From: Cladobotryum mycophilum
Taxonomy: Eukaryota > Ascomycota > Sordariomycetes > Hypocreales > Hypocreaceae
Direction of reading: 5' to 3'
DNA: 64,000 nt
NCBI GenBank assembly: GCA_036429605.1
Contig: JAVFKD010000016.1
Span: 3,968,001 to 4,032,000, forward strand
Made by a program: the position numbers and the translations under genes. Below the pieces are notes generated by a model, which did not search any database, had not been told where the DNA came from, and saw nothing but the letters and a program-made list of their open reading frames with translations. Positions 25,175 through 36,637 of this stretch are shown one piece after another. Positions within the stretch are counted from its first letter, which is position 1; each line of letters opens with the position of its first letter.

Positions 25175-26493
25175 GATTTGATGATTAATAAGTGAGAATT
25201 GATAATGGTGATGGGTGATGGATTGAGTGGGATGAATGAGTGAGGTTGAATTGAGTTGAATTAATTGGATGAAAGTTGAATGAGGTGAGAGATGTAGCTT
25301 ATAATAAGTCCATGGCAGACCGAGGTGAGATTGAAACCGTGGACGCGTTGATCTTCCGGTGCGGGTAAATCAATTTACTGTACAGGTACTGATGACTGTT
25401 AATGTTGTAGTGTTAATAAGCGCTGCAAGTATGGTGTTCGTTATCTCAGCCACATCCCCGTCATGTATCTCTACTTGTCAGCGGTGTCATGGATGGACAT
25501 TCTTGGGCCAGATCCAGTATTGTTGCGGTTTCAATCTTGGTTCGTCCTTGAAGAAATATAAATGTTATGCATGATTGCTACCGTGCAAGTAGTAACTGGC
25601 ACTCTTCAATGAAGAACATGAGGCCTTTTAGCGATTAGGATTATGGTTAGTAATCTTGGACAACGATAAAAAAGGGAAATGACAACATTTTGTTTGATAT
25701 CAATCTAAAACAACACACACTGTAAGCCCTCAACTTACATGGAGCTTGAGTAATAACCTCGGTAAATAATACTGATTAAGAAGCTTGTCAGAACCCTGGG
25801 AGAATGCCAAGTTTGCCAGCTACATCCTGAAAATTGTTACATTCTGATGGAAAAAATAAAACTTGTTTATCAGGACTCGAAATATGAGCATTCAGACTGT
25901 GATTTGGCATCAGTAAGAAAATTAAACTCATGATGGTGAAATCGCCCCTTGGTCTTCTAGATTATCGAGAGGAGGCGGAATAAATTGGTCACCATGGATA
26001 TCTGCATGTTTCTTGAGATGCTATCGAGCATAATCAACACCCACAACCCTCAAGACAGATGTAGTCATCGCATCTAGAGGGAATAAATTAAAGGTTAGCT
26101 TACTAAACTGTAAATCACTTCAGAGTTTACATTACTAACACTCATACTCGTAGGGGGGTCAAAAAGCACCGCCAATCTGGTGGTGGTGTTTTGTTTGTGG
26201 AGGCTGGCCTGGAGATGGAGTTCCCGAGATGCTCTGAACTTTGTGCGGTCTGATCGGAGCTGAGTCCATCTTCTCAAAAAGGTGCAGGCATGATGCATCT
26301 ATGGAGATTGCAGACATATTACAACGGACACTGGGGCTTTGGAAGCTGCGGGTGTGCAGTATAAACACCCCTTCTTTCAGCTGTCATGAAAATGCCCAAA
26401 CAAAGTGAGCAAGGGCACAACCATAATAAACAAGTCGAAGCATTAAGCCATTCAATCTTCCCTTCCGTCTTGGACATAGCCTGACTTATCAAC
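25175..26493. other. intergenic, no supported gene
   Basis: About 1.3 kb between divergent genes, with AT-rich stretches (25620-25920). Short frames at 25359-25574 and 26095-26298 show no domain or composition that supports coding. Confidence 0.45.
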
Positions 26494-27744
26494 ATGCCCA
26501 ACAAATATGTTGATTACGGTGAGCTCAGAGTCACCCTGACCTCTGACTACTACTTCATGTGGTCGGACAAAAACAGTGGTGCCAGCAAGAACGTCACATT
26601 CTATCGTCTAAAGAGCTAGATGTACCTCCGCCCCGTAGGGGACGTCTGCATCGGACACCACGACGAAATCAACGGCAAGCAGGCCACCCTCCTCATCGAA
26701 CCAAGCCCCACGGCTTCGAAATCTAATCCTCCCGTCAAGGAGCCTATCGACTACAAGCACATCTGGGAGAGCACAGGTAGCAGTTCGGACGCGAGCTGCT
26801 CCATTTATCGGCCCGTGGCGCCAGAGGGATATGTAGCCTTGGGCGATATCGCGGCGGCAGCTAGTGTCCCAATGACTGCCATGTAGTGTGTGCGAAGTGA
26901 CCTTGTTCGACAAGCCGTCATGCCCAGCGAAGACATCTAGAACGACAAAGGTTCCGGCGCTGATGCCGACATTTCCTGCTAGCAGGTCAATCCTCCGTCG
27001 CTCGGCGTTCTGGGAAGCCAGAAGATTCCCATATCCACGGGCTCATTCATCGCCCACGGCGCATACTCGCAACCCAGTACCGGTCTTGCCAAGTCCCTCA
27101 CCCTCGACCTGGAGAACCAATTTCAGGCGTTCTCTACCGCACCACCCGCCTTTACGGCGGATAGCTTTCCGAATTACGGAGAAAAGTTCAATAGACTGGA
27201 GCAGTGCCGTGTCACGCTGCCATTCATCTCCTTTTACGAGCCCACGGACCCGCAATGTGTGGGCAACATCGCCGATCCGTTCTGTACGCTGAGCAGGTAC
27301 ATCTCCTGGATCGTTGAAGGGGTCTGGGTCAATAACTCCTCGGGAACCTATGAGCGACAAGTCGAGATCAAGTTTGTCGTTTCCAGCGACCAGGCACAAG
27401 AAATATCCAAGGCTGCCCGCGTCTCCGTCTCGGCGGGCTCCGGCATCACGCTGGTCGACTCCGATATCAGCCTCAACCACCAGTTTACGTCCCCGACGGG
27501 ATCCAGGACGGCCGAGTACCAGGAGAAGACGACGCAGGATAAGTTTGAGATGAAGCCCTTTTGGGGCGACGTTTTGTTCCTGAAGCAGGTCGAGGTATCG
27601 GCCACAAGATTGGATGGATCGGACAGCATTGCTCAGCTGGAGTTTGCGGCATACAACGACTGGAGTCGCGAGGGGGTTGCTCTTACCAAGGGCTTTAGCT
27701 ACTCTGGTAAGTTGGGTGATGGTGTCGAGATTATCAATGAGTAG
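26494..27744 (+). pseudogene. Vps62-like protein, one frame with four in-frame TAG codons
   Basis: A single phase runs from ATG 26494 to the TAG ending at 27744: 417 codons with no frameshift. It is broken by TAG at 26617, 26884, 26938 and 26980, and by no TAA or TGA. The N-terminal half has Vps62-type repeats: a first MWSDKNSGASKNVTFYRL and a second with NDKGSGADADIS, plus RPVGDVCIGHHDEINGKQATLL and a CVRSDL motif. In the second repeat the third TAG sits exactly where the first has Trp (MW-SDKNSGA), and the fourth sits at the following aromatic position. The C-terminal half (about 27250-27744) is Ser/Thr-rich and probably beta-rich. Family functions are not established; some members carry pore-forming-like C-terminal modules, which I cannot confirm here. 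It is either a young pseudogene or a transcript repaired by RNA editing. Confidence 0.7.
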
Positions 27745-28586
27745 GTTAGGGGAGTTTGTTTCACGGAATGTATGCTGAGATCTATCAATTGAGAATGAAT
27801 GATTATTTTGGCTTAGTTCGTACATGGTGAATCGTAGTCAGGGGTTACTTATCGTCGTGGTTTCAAAAGCCATAAGCCAACATCCAGGATCCAACACGAC
27901 GTGTTCAAGCCTGTGATATGCAATAACTCCTTTGCCATGTAGTAGACGACTTTCAATCGTTCAAAGAGATTTGACGGACGATGCCGTGAATAGATGAGCC
28001 TTTGGTAGGCGCTGGATTGGCAGCACAGGGCCCAACCAATTGGGCGAAGATAGGAGAGGTTCAAGGCCATCCTGAATGACGAATATATACAGAGACCTAT
28101 AGTGGGATGAAAAAGAGATTTAGAGGATTAGGCGTATTTCTGGACGGACGAAAGTGAATCACTGCTGAAATAACATAACATACTGTCCTCAGTTTTTTAT
28201 TGGAGTTCAATGGATATAGCCCTGGAGGTTGGTAGGTAATACTGTATCAACGGCTGGTGGGGGCAGATAAGAGTCGCCAGCTGCCGTCAACCGCCATCCA
28301 GAGCACCTGCCTTGAGTTGAACTGCAAACTTGCACATGACTTGGGTCAATTTGTTGAATTCGTCATCTTCACATTTTCCTCTCCAATAATCATCATCACC
28401 ATCACCATCACGGCTATAATCTGAACAATGTTCAGAGCGCCCTGAGTCACCTTCGTTTACCTCCTCCCAGCGACCCATCGAATCATCGACCTTCTTCCAA
28501 AGACCAAAAACAACGAGAATATATCCTTCAACCACTACTGCTACCAAGGCTATCATCACGATTATAATCACGGCCGCAGCCTCACA
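27745..28586. other. intergenic, GPCR promoter side
   Basis: About 840 bases. A CAT/CAC-rich stretch lies at about 28386-28412. The remaining frames are short. Nothing coding is supported. Confidence 0.45.
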
Positions 28587-30214
28587 ATGTATCCGCCAGA
28601 AGACGATACGAGCGGGTCAACGTTGACCCCCCACCAGATCAAGGTCCTCATCACAATCGAGCGAGCTGGTGCTGGCCTCTCCATGGGAGCCATTGCTCTA
28701 ACTGTGCTCTCCTTCATATTCTTCAGAAAGCTTCGCACGACACCAAACCTCTTTCTCGTTTTTGCATCCATCGCAAACGCAGGCGCAAGTATCGCATCAA
28801 TGATGGGGTATGATGGCCTAGTCAGGGGAGAGAACTCTGCTCTCTGCCAGGTACAAGGCTTCATCTTTGAATGGTCCGTTGCCCCCCTCCACTCCAAGCA
28901 AATTCATATAACGAACAACTGACACCTTTGACCAGGTTTATGCAGTCCGATCCGTGGTGGTCATTTGCCATGGCTGTCAATGTCTTTCTCGTCTTCTTCT
29001 GCAACGCCGACCCCACCTCGTTTCGAAAGTACATCTGGGTCTACTGCCTCATCTGCTTTGGCGGCCCCATGATACCAGCCATTGTTTTAGTCTCTATCCG
29101 TGATGATCCTCGTGGACCCATCTTCGGAAATGCTGCAGTAAGCAACTCGAGCCCATGTTCGTCCAAGGTACTAACGCAATTGTCAATGTAGCTTTGGTGC
29201 TGGATCGGTAATAACTGGAGTCTGGTTCGTCTCTATGCGTACTACATCCCCATATGGATCTGCATCTTGCTTTCCATTCTCATCTACGTTGCTGTCGGTT
29301 TCCACGTTTTCCGTCAGCGAAATCAGTTGCGAAATATTGTGCTTCATGGTACCAAGGAGAGTGACAGGACCTGTTCAGCGGCTGGCAGTGTTGAAGGTGA
29401 TTCTGTGGAAGAGGTAATATTTGCGTAGCTATCACCCCGCTCATCTTGACTAACCTTGTCCCAGAATAATCTCGCCAAACAGCCAGATGCCTACGCGACC
29501 GTCATTACCGAAGTTCAAGTTACTTCACACCTGCCTGAATCCGACTCTCGTGGACTGCAATTAATGCTGCCGCCCGCGCATACAACGTCCATAGTTGGCC
29601 GCGGTCGATCATGGGTGGATATTCAGGAAGAGGATGATCACACAGCCAACCTAGGCCGCATGCCCCAACCTATTGAAACGACGTGCTCTTCAGATCGTCG
29701 GCCCGTCCCGGCTGTTACAGTGCTCAACAGGTTGCGGGCAGTGACTTCAAGCGCTTCATTAAAACTCAAACAGCTCGACCCGATTAAGATGGCCTACTTG
29801 CGTACAAGTTTCATTTTCGGGTTCGCCATTCTCATTACCTGGATCCCCAGCTCCATAAACAGAGTGTATAGCTTGACACACGATGGCCGTGTAAGCTATC
29901 ATCTCAGTATTGCGAGTGGTTGTGTACTTCCGTTACAGGGGGTATGGAACATGAGCATCTACTTTATCACAAGTGCAAGGCTTGTCCGCGAAGAATTCCA
30001 AGCCATTAGAGCAAAGATGCAGCATAAAAAGGGCAAAGGCAATGGCTTCGGGGACATAGAACGACTGGACAGCAGGCTGAATATTGTGGGCTATGAAAAT
30101 CGGCATACCTTTGAAGGATGCAGGACAAGCCGAAAGGCATCCAACGCAAGTCCTTTTGAGATGGATGAGGTGGAACTCGACGGCCGCGTCACTTTTGCGA
30201 AGAGCTCCATTTGA
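28587..30214 (+). CDS. cAMP-receptor-like G-protein-coupled receptor
   Basis: Exons 28587-28873, 28936-29137, 29192-29413 and 29465-30214; they total 1461 nt, giving 486 aa. Hydrophobic segments in order include AGLSMGAIALTVLSFIFF, LFLVFASIANAGASIASMM, SFAMAVNVFLVFFC, YCLICFGGPMIPAIVLV, YYIPIWICILLSILIYVAV, then after a long loop SFIFGFAILITWIPSSI and a final one around SIASGCVLPLQGVW. That gives seven, with a large third intracellular loop of about 140 residues. This is the layout of fungal cAR-like (Git3/GprC-type) receptors that signal through heterotrimeric G proteins at the plasma membrane. The ligand is unknown. Introns have GTAAGC and GTAATA donors; the first uses GTCCGT, which is weak but gives the right phase. 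Intact. Confidence 0.85.
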
Positions 30215-30575
30215 AGGTGGTACCTCGCGTTTGTTTGATCATTTCATTTTGGGACCTCGTAGCTTTGATGCTTGGTCAAATTCAGACCATATGCGTGGAA
30301 TAATAGAGGACAGCATGAGCTACTCTCATTCACTCTAATGGGTGTTTGAGTACGTTTAGTGGAGAGAGGGCACAGCAGCCGATATAAAACCCGGAATGGC
30401 TTGACGGATGCCATGGTTACATGACAACATTAATGTACAATGTATATAAGCCATAGGAGAAATGCCACTACGTACGCAGCCGGTGGATTCAATCTCTGTT
30501 CTGTCCTTCCAGAATGCTGAATCGGATCCTCAATGCAGATACCACCAGATGCATCTAATGAATAACAAATAATAA
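30215..30575. other. tail-to-tail intergenic region
   Basis: About 360 bases between the GPCR and the dehydrogenase 3' ends; nothing recognisable. Confidence 0.4.
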
Positions 30576-31628
30576 CTAGACATTCCGAACCGGAAGCGAA
30601 TCACTTCTTTCCAGAGATAACTTCTTAGTCAGCGAGTTTTTGCATGTTCCCGAGGCCGCAAATTCGTTCAAATTCCGCAATGTGCAGTCGGCAATCTCAG
30701 TCAAGGCTTCTTCGGTGAAAAATGCTTGATGACCAGTGACGATGACATTGTGAAAGGTCATGAGTCTCATCAAGACATCGTCGTGAATCACTTTATCAGA
30801 GTGATCATCATAGAACAGAGAACCCTCTCCCTCGTACACATCGAGAGCCACGCCGCCGAGGTGCTCAGTCTTTAGCGCCCTGATGACGGCTCTGGTGTCG
30901 ATGAGGCCGCCTCTGGATGTGTTTACCAGCATGGCGCCAGGTTTCATCTTGGATATGGCGGCGTCGTTGATGATGTGTCGGGTGCTGTCCATGAGGGGGC
31001 AGTGCAGGCTGATGATGTCGCACTCTGACAGGACATGGTCGAGTTCCTTGTACTCGCCGATTTCTTTAAAGGCGTCGTTGGGGAAAGGGTCGTGGGCGAC
31101 GACTCGGCAGCCGAAGCCCTTCATGATGCGAGCCGTCGCCACGCCAATCTTGCCCGTGCCAATGATGCCGACGGTTTTGCCGTACAAGGTGCGGCCAAGC
31201 AGGCCGTGGAGGGCAAAGTTCCCCTCGCGAACACGGTTGTAGGCGCGGTGGGTATTGCGGTTGAGGGTCTGGATGAGGGCGACGGCGAACTCTGCGACGG
31301 CCTCTGGGGAGTAGGAGGGGACGTTGACGACCATGATGCCGGCTTTTTCGGCGGCGTCGAGGTCGACTTGGTTGAAGCCGGCGCAGCGGAGGAGGATGGC
31401 TTTGACGCCTAGGGTGGAGAGTGCGTTGACGACGGATGCCTGGAGGGAGTCGTTTACGAAGGCGCAGACGGCGTGGGCGCCGCTGGCGAGGGAGACTGTG
31501 TCGTCGTCGAGGCGGAATTCATGGTAGGTGATGTCCACTGTGGTGGTAGTGCTGTTGGAGAGGGCTGCGAGTCCGGCATCGAGATACTTTTTGTCGTAGG
31601 GCTTGGTGGAGAAGACGGCGAGCTTCAT
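30576..31628 (-). CDS. D-lactate dehydrogenase-like D-2-hydroxyacid dehydrogenase
   Basis: Single exon, 350 aa, starting at MKLAVFSTKPYDKKYL. It should interconvert pyruvate and D-lactate, or a similar 2-oxo acid, with NADH in the cytosol. The NAD-binding motif GIIGTGKIGVATARIM is near residue 150. The catalytic triad of the family is visible: Arg in MLVNTSRGGLIDT, Glu in ALDVYEGEG and His in VIVTGHQAFFTEEAL. Length matches D-LDH (about 330-350). The frame is open for another 65 codons upstream, but that stretch is low-complexity His/Leu-rich leader and the start at 31626-31628 matches the family N-terminus. A GAT-type repeat lies in the leader near 31678-31703. Intact. Confidence 0.92.
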   Translation of the reverse strand: MKLAVFSTKPYDKKYLDAGLAALSNSTTTTVDITYHEFRLDDDTVSLASGAHAVCAFVNDSLQASVVNALSTLGVKAILLRCAGFNQVDLDAAEKAGIMVVNVPSYSPEAVAEFAVALIQTLNRNTHRAYNRVREGNFALHGLLGRTLYGKTVGIIGTGKIGVATARIMKGFGCRVVAHDPFPNDAFKEIGEYKELDHVLSECDIISLHCPLMDSTRHIINDAAISKMKPGAMLVNTSRGGLIDTRAVIRALKTEHLGGVALDVYEGEGSLFYDDHSDKVIHDDVLMRLMTFHNVIVTGHQAFFTEEALTEIADCTLRNLNEFAASGTCKNSLTKKLSLERSDSLPVRNV

Positions 31629-32978
31629 GTTGAAGGGATGAGGGAGGAAGAGTATTAACAAGGAAGTGGCTGGAGGGAGATGATGCTGATGATGATGATG
31701 ACGAAGAAGATGCGAGTGAAGGATGAATAGGAATTGAGATGGATTTTTGAAAACCTGACTGTTGTTATTGTGGTATTCGAGTGAGTGAGGAGTTGAGTGA
31801 TGGTCTGATGTTCTAAATGACAAAGTTAATTAGCATGTTGATGATGGATGATGTTTACAAGGTATAATGTGTGCACACCCGGTTGCTAAGGTGTGTTTGT
31901 AGAATCACAGTTGATTTAGTAATGAGAACTGCAATGTTACCTGCACCAAACAGCTATTGGGACATGGTCTGATTGGCCCTGTTTGGAAGAGCTTGATGTG
32001 GCCACCCCCATGGGTGCAGGTACTAACTACATGAAGTGGGGGTTTATACACAGCCCAATCCTGATTTATTGGCATGTGAGGGGGAAGGATTCTGATGGTT
32101 CGACTACCTGATGTTAGCATGCAGAGTGTGTCCCGTATAAGCTTGGCTGAAAGGAGAGGGGTATGGATATTGTTGTCGTCATTGTAAATGGTGTGGCAGT
32201 GTGAGTGTGTTAGTTAAATCTATGACTGTGGCTGAAACCTCAACCTTGATGTAGAAAAGCTAAAAGGGAGTACACAAGGTGAAGGTGGCATCTAAGACAG
32301 GGATAATTCGAAGGAGGAGAGATACACGTATCAAGGCAATTGAGGTTGGTATTAGGGGCTCCGATTGGAAATAGGGTATTCCATGAGCAGTAGAGAGTGA
32401 CGGTCTCTCATCGTTTCTTTACAGGGTAGCATATTGCATGAAAGTGCTGGAGGGGTCATCCATCGCAACAAACTTAATCGTAGGAAACAGATGTAAAGAG
32501 CAACAAGACCCAAATGGAATTAAATACAGAGAAAAGGTGAGAAATAAGAAGAATACTTCTTACAAAGTAGGATAAAAGTGAATAATAGAGATGGTCTGTG
32601 CGTGTATGCATATTAACCGTTCACCTGCCTTGCTTTGCATAGCACTGCACTTATTTGCATCACCCAAGAGTAAAGGTGACATTCATTCGACCTGCCAGCT
32701 TCACGCTTCTCACTCTTACAAACATCAGTGAAGCTGTACTGCCGCTTCTATTTCTCTTCATTCACTCCTTCTGCCTTAAATGACTCTTTCTATTTCCTAA
32801 ATTACATTTTATTCGTCATAATCTTCTTGGCCAGATGGAACGGTGGTTGACTTGGTCTCACAACAACATCTCCCCTTGTTTTGTTTGCATCCGCAAGTTA
32901 CCAAAACAAATCGCACCCTTTTCTCTTTGTTTTTTTTGTTGCAATTACAAGCTTCTTTTTACCCCTTTTTTGAGGAAA
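31629..32978. other. divergent intergenic region
   Basis: About 1.35 kb between the dehydrogenase (-) and the coiled-coil gene (+). It holds both promoters and probably a T-rich leader at 32740-32978. Short frames only. Confidence 0.45.
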
Positions 32979-33993
32979 ATGGTTGTTTCTCCTCAAGATA
33001 CTGTTGCTCCCATCGTGTCTCGCATTATGAACTCTTCTACCCCCAAGACAAGGTCCAGTGTCCTCAGAGCCAGCTCTGGTTCAGAGGAAACACCTGGCCA
33101 AAACTGCTCTACCCCATCGGTAACCAACCTTCCCTCTCTCTACACCCCCTTTTTGTAACTACTACAAGATTCATCAAGTATCTGACATGACACAGGAGGC
33201 TGGCGCTTCACCGGACCAGAAACTGCTTCGAAACCACTCCTTCCAACTCGTCAAGCTCCAGAGCGAGCTCCACGAACTCCGCGCCCAACGGGCCAAGGAC
33301 GTCCAGCAAAATGCCAAACTGGTCACCGAGCTGCAAGACCTCTACGGTAGCGTGGCGCAGCTTAAGGGCAAGTTGGCTGACCTTACGATGGAATTGCACG
33401 CTTTGAAGGATACGTCGCCGCAGCCTCGATATGCCACCCCCTGCGCTCCGGTTAGGCCACGGCCGGGTCTCCAGGAGCGCTGGGACGGAGGCGTGGATGG
33501 GATCAATGGTGTCACTAGTCCTCAGAAGAAAGTAGTTGAGAAGGGACGGTTGTCGCCTGTTTTGCAGCATTATGACGTTGTTGAGGCTTTGGCAGACAAG
33601 TTTCTGCAGGGACAGCGACTCCACCTACTCCAAATTTTGGTAAGTTGCTTGCAAACTGATTCACACGATATGCCCTGTTCTGACATTGGGTATCAGAAGA
33701 CTGCTGCCAACAACAGCATCCACCGAGACGGGGCTATTACAACCCATGGCGTAGGTGAGCTCCATTCTGGCGCGAACTACTCGTCTGTCGAGTCTCCTGT
33801 TAAAAAGACTCCCATTAAGCAAGAGCCGCCTGAAACACCCAGCAAGTTCAGCGCCAGCGTCGAGAAGCCTCCTCGGGCATTAAGCGACCTATTTAGAGAA
33901 AAGCTTGTGAAAAGCCATTCTCAACAGGTCAGACGTCTGACGCAATCTGAAGGTGGTGAGGGAGGTGTTGGGACTGAAGAGTATGTGGGTTGA
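32979..33993 (+). CDS. hypothetical coiled-coil protein
   Basis: Exons 32979-33119, 33196-33639 and 33697-33993; 882 nt, 293 aa. Family not recognised. After a Ser/Thr-rich N-terminus, residues about 58-118 form a likely coiled coil (SFQLVKLQSELHELRAQRAK, LVTELQDLYGSVAQLKGKL). The tail contains PVKKTPIKQEPPETP, which carries proline-directed sites and a sumoylation-like KQE, and an amphipathic LSDLFREKLVKSH. This looks like a nuclear or cytoskeletal regulator, but that is inference. Intron 1 has donor GTAACC, a CTGAC branch and a CACAG acceptor. Intron 2 (GTAAGT, 57 nt) is a multiple of three with no stop, so a retained form would also be translatable. Confidence 0.65.
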
Positions 33994-34271
33994 GCTTGAG
34001 AATACATGATGGAATGGTCACTTTGTTAGCATTCAGTTGCCTTGTTATTATGTGGTGAGATGGGCGAAAATAATCAAACTGTTTTTAAATCTATAAACTT
34101 GAAGTTTGGTAACATTCCATCGTGCAACTGGGAAATGAAGCTGAGAAATGACCCCTGAATCCATCACCCATCATGCGTGCTCCATCTCAGACAAAGACCA
34201 TTTCTTATCCTTTACTGTATTTAAGTTTGTCTACCACCATGTAAATGTCTTTCCGACGTCTCATAACCTCT

Positions 34272-36637
34272 TTATATCCTTTGATATGTCCCATGTATGG
34301 TATAATCCTTCTTCGGTCCATTGACCGTGTACTCTATGCTCCACTTACTCAAATTCACCGCCTTGAACGCAAAGTCGTACTTGACGTTGTAGTAATCATC
34401 GATACACAAATGTCCCGCCTTTGCTGGCCATCCCCTGCCGCCTTTGCTACTACCGGTGCTCTTATCTGGCTGCGTAAACTCAATCTCGTGGAAGAGGTAG
34501 TCTGCGCGGTTGGCGTCGTCTGTGCGGGCGAACCAGACGCTTATGCGGTCCGTTTTGGGGTGGTAGCGCCAGATGTAGCGTCTTGTGGCTTTGAAGCCGA
34601 AGCCAGAGGTTGTTTTGAACTCGCCGTCCTCGATGTAGAGGTACTCTAGAGCCATGCCGTCGTCATCGTCGTCAGGGGTGGCGGGCGTGCCGTCGATGGC
34701 GCACTGGATGCCGTCGGGGGTTTGTTGGCGGAGGAGGAATTGGGCGGTGCCGGTAAAGGTGCCGCTTGGGTGGGAGGGTAGTTTGCTGGTGAGGTGGCGC
34801 TCGAGGCGCCAGGGGCCGAGGAGGCTTCTGAAGACGGCGCGGGCGACGAAGCGTGGAGTGGTGAGGGCTTGAAGGGTGACGTCGCGGGTGGATGTGAGGG
34901 ACGTCTGGGCTTCTTGCTTGGCTTGGGGGTCGTCGCTGGGAGAGGTGTAGCGGGAGGGGGTGAGCATGTCGAGAGGGAGGTTGTTTCGGGAGAGCGCGGG
35001 GGTGTCAGGGACGAGAGGGGGGTGGATTTCCATGGAGAGGGCTTGGGAGAATTCTTGTATGAGGTACAGGTAGTCGCCCATGGGGAATTGGGAGAGACGG
35101 GGGTCACCGCGCAGAGAGAGGGTTCGACTGATGGATGAGTCGGACTTGAGCTTTTGCTGGATGGACTGGGAAGTGGGCGTGCCTTTGTCGTTGGACCAGA
35201 GCTCCGTGAGGAAGCGGGCTTGCATTTGCATGACACCCCAGTAAGGGGATCGATAGAAGCCTACAAAGCCCAGGTTGGGAATGTCTGGGTGGTGAGTACC
35301 GTGGAATGCAAGTGCCAATGCCTGGTTTGGATATTGAGGCGTATGCTGCAATGTCTCGAGTACATCCTCGGGGAGGAAATCGACGCAAGGGGATGGATCG
35401 AAGCCTGTTGCGAGAACCACGGCGGCGATATCATCAATCTTTGAGCCTCCACGAAGCAGTGTTGCGACGTCGTCCCTGAAGGCGGCAACATTCCCCATGG
35501 ATAGATTAATGGTGCCTGACCGAACAAAGTCGCAGTACCAGTCGCTCACTGCTAGGTAAGGCGGTTGAGCCCTGTGCTTTTCCCCGGGTTGCAAGAGAGG
35601 CGAAAAGTCGGACTGATCACCCAGAGCTGCTTCAAACATGCCATGAACCGTTTCTGCGACTTCCTCTGTGATATGGCCTTGGGTGTTTGTTAATGAACCG
35701 AGCCGGTTGTTGAGATTGTAGGATGAAAAGTCCAGGGGTAAAAATGACGGTGTTGAAGAGCTCGGCTGCATTGAATTAGTTGGTGAGGCATAAAAGAGGG
35801 TATGAAACAGGTGTGAGCCTTACTTCTGGGCTGGTGTACAAGGGAAATACCCAAACAGGGCGTTGAATGACATGCTGAATAGAGTACTTGTCAATGTTGG
35901 GAACATCAAAATCTTGCGGCGAGTTGACTGCAGAGGACAAGTGCAGTGCAATGGTGCCGGCCGTTTCGACGCCAGACATTTGGCCGCCTACGACAAGAAT
36001 CTTTCCTCCATTGCGCGGTTCGGTCCCCAAGAGGCTCTTCAAGTCCCGGTACTGCGTACTGTGGATGATGGGAACCAAAGTAGAGGGATTCTGGAAGCAT
36101 TCTGGGATGATGGGCTTGCCAAAGTAGCCAGAGGCGATGAGGAGGTAGTCAAAGTCCCGCGTCTCCTCTTTGGCCTCGGACTTGATCTGAATCTTCCAAC
36201 CATCCTGATCCCGTCTCTCGGCCTTTACGATTCGAGTCCCCAGATGAAGCTCGAAATCCGGATGGCTCTTCAAGTACCTGTCAAGATAGCGCTCAAGGTA
36301 TTTGCCAACCATCCAGGCACGAGGGAATTGCGGTGCGCCGTCTTCCCAGGCGAGGTCGCTGAACTGCACCGTGTGCTTGCTCTGGTTGGCGACCATAAGG
36401 GGATGGACCTGGCGCCCATTATCCGTCTTTGAGGTCGGCCACAGACCTCCAATGTCATCTTGGGCATCAAAGACGGAGACCTTGAAGGCTCCCGGGGGTG
36501 CGTTGTGGAGGAGGGTCTTTGCGGCGACGAGGCCGGACGGACCAGCACCTGGGATTGGGTATGAATGACTGGCCTATGCGATGGGAGTATCCAGTGGTAA
36601 GAGGCTACTCACCGACGATGCAGACAGACTTTGACAT
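34272..36637 (-). CDS. flavin-containing monooxygenase fused to a DUF6314-like domain
   Basis: Exons, from 5' to 3' on the minus strand: 36613-36637, 35824-36548 and 34272-35765; 2244 nt, 747 aa. The first exon is 25 nt and its junction splits the FAD motif GAGPSG (residues 10-15). A second dinucleotide motif, VVGGQMSGVETAG, near residue 195 should bind NADPH. The family oxygenates soft nucleophiles, or acts as a Baeyer-Villiger enzyme. From about residue 570 a distinct domain follows (FRSLLGPWRLERHLTSKLP, ATRRYIWRYHPKTDRISVWF, DYYNVKYDFAFKAVNLSKW), matching my memory of DUF6314, a beta-barrel fold of unknown role. The fusion suggests the tail binds substrate or product. Introns 36549-36612 (GTGAGT) and 35766-35823 (GTAAGG, CTAAT branch). 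Intact. Confidence 0.85.

Noticed and set aside
26886..26984. An intron that would remove stops two to four in the Vps62-like gene
   Set aside because: It would delete the conserved CVRSDL and NDKGSGA segments and leave the first TAG unexplained.
31629..31823. 65-residue N-terminal extension of the D-lactate dehydrogenase-like protein
   Set aside because: Low-complexity and unlike a targeting peptide; the family N-terminus begins at the ATG ending at 31628.
32979..33993. Idea that the coiled-coil protein is a shugoshin
   Set aside because: Coiled coil is present, but I could not see the conserved basic C-terminal motif, so no name is given.
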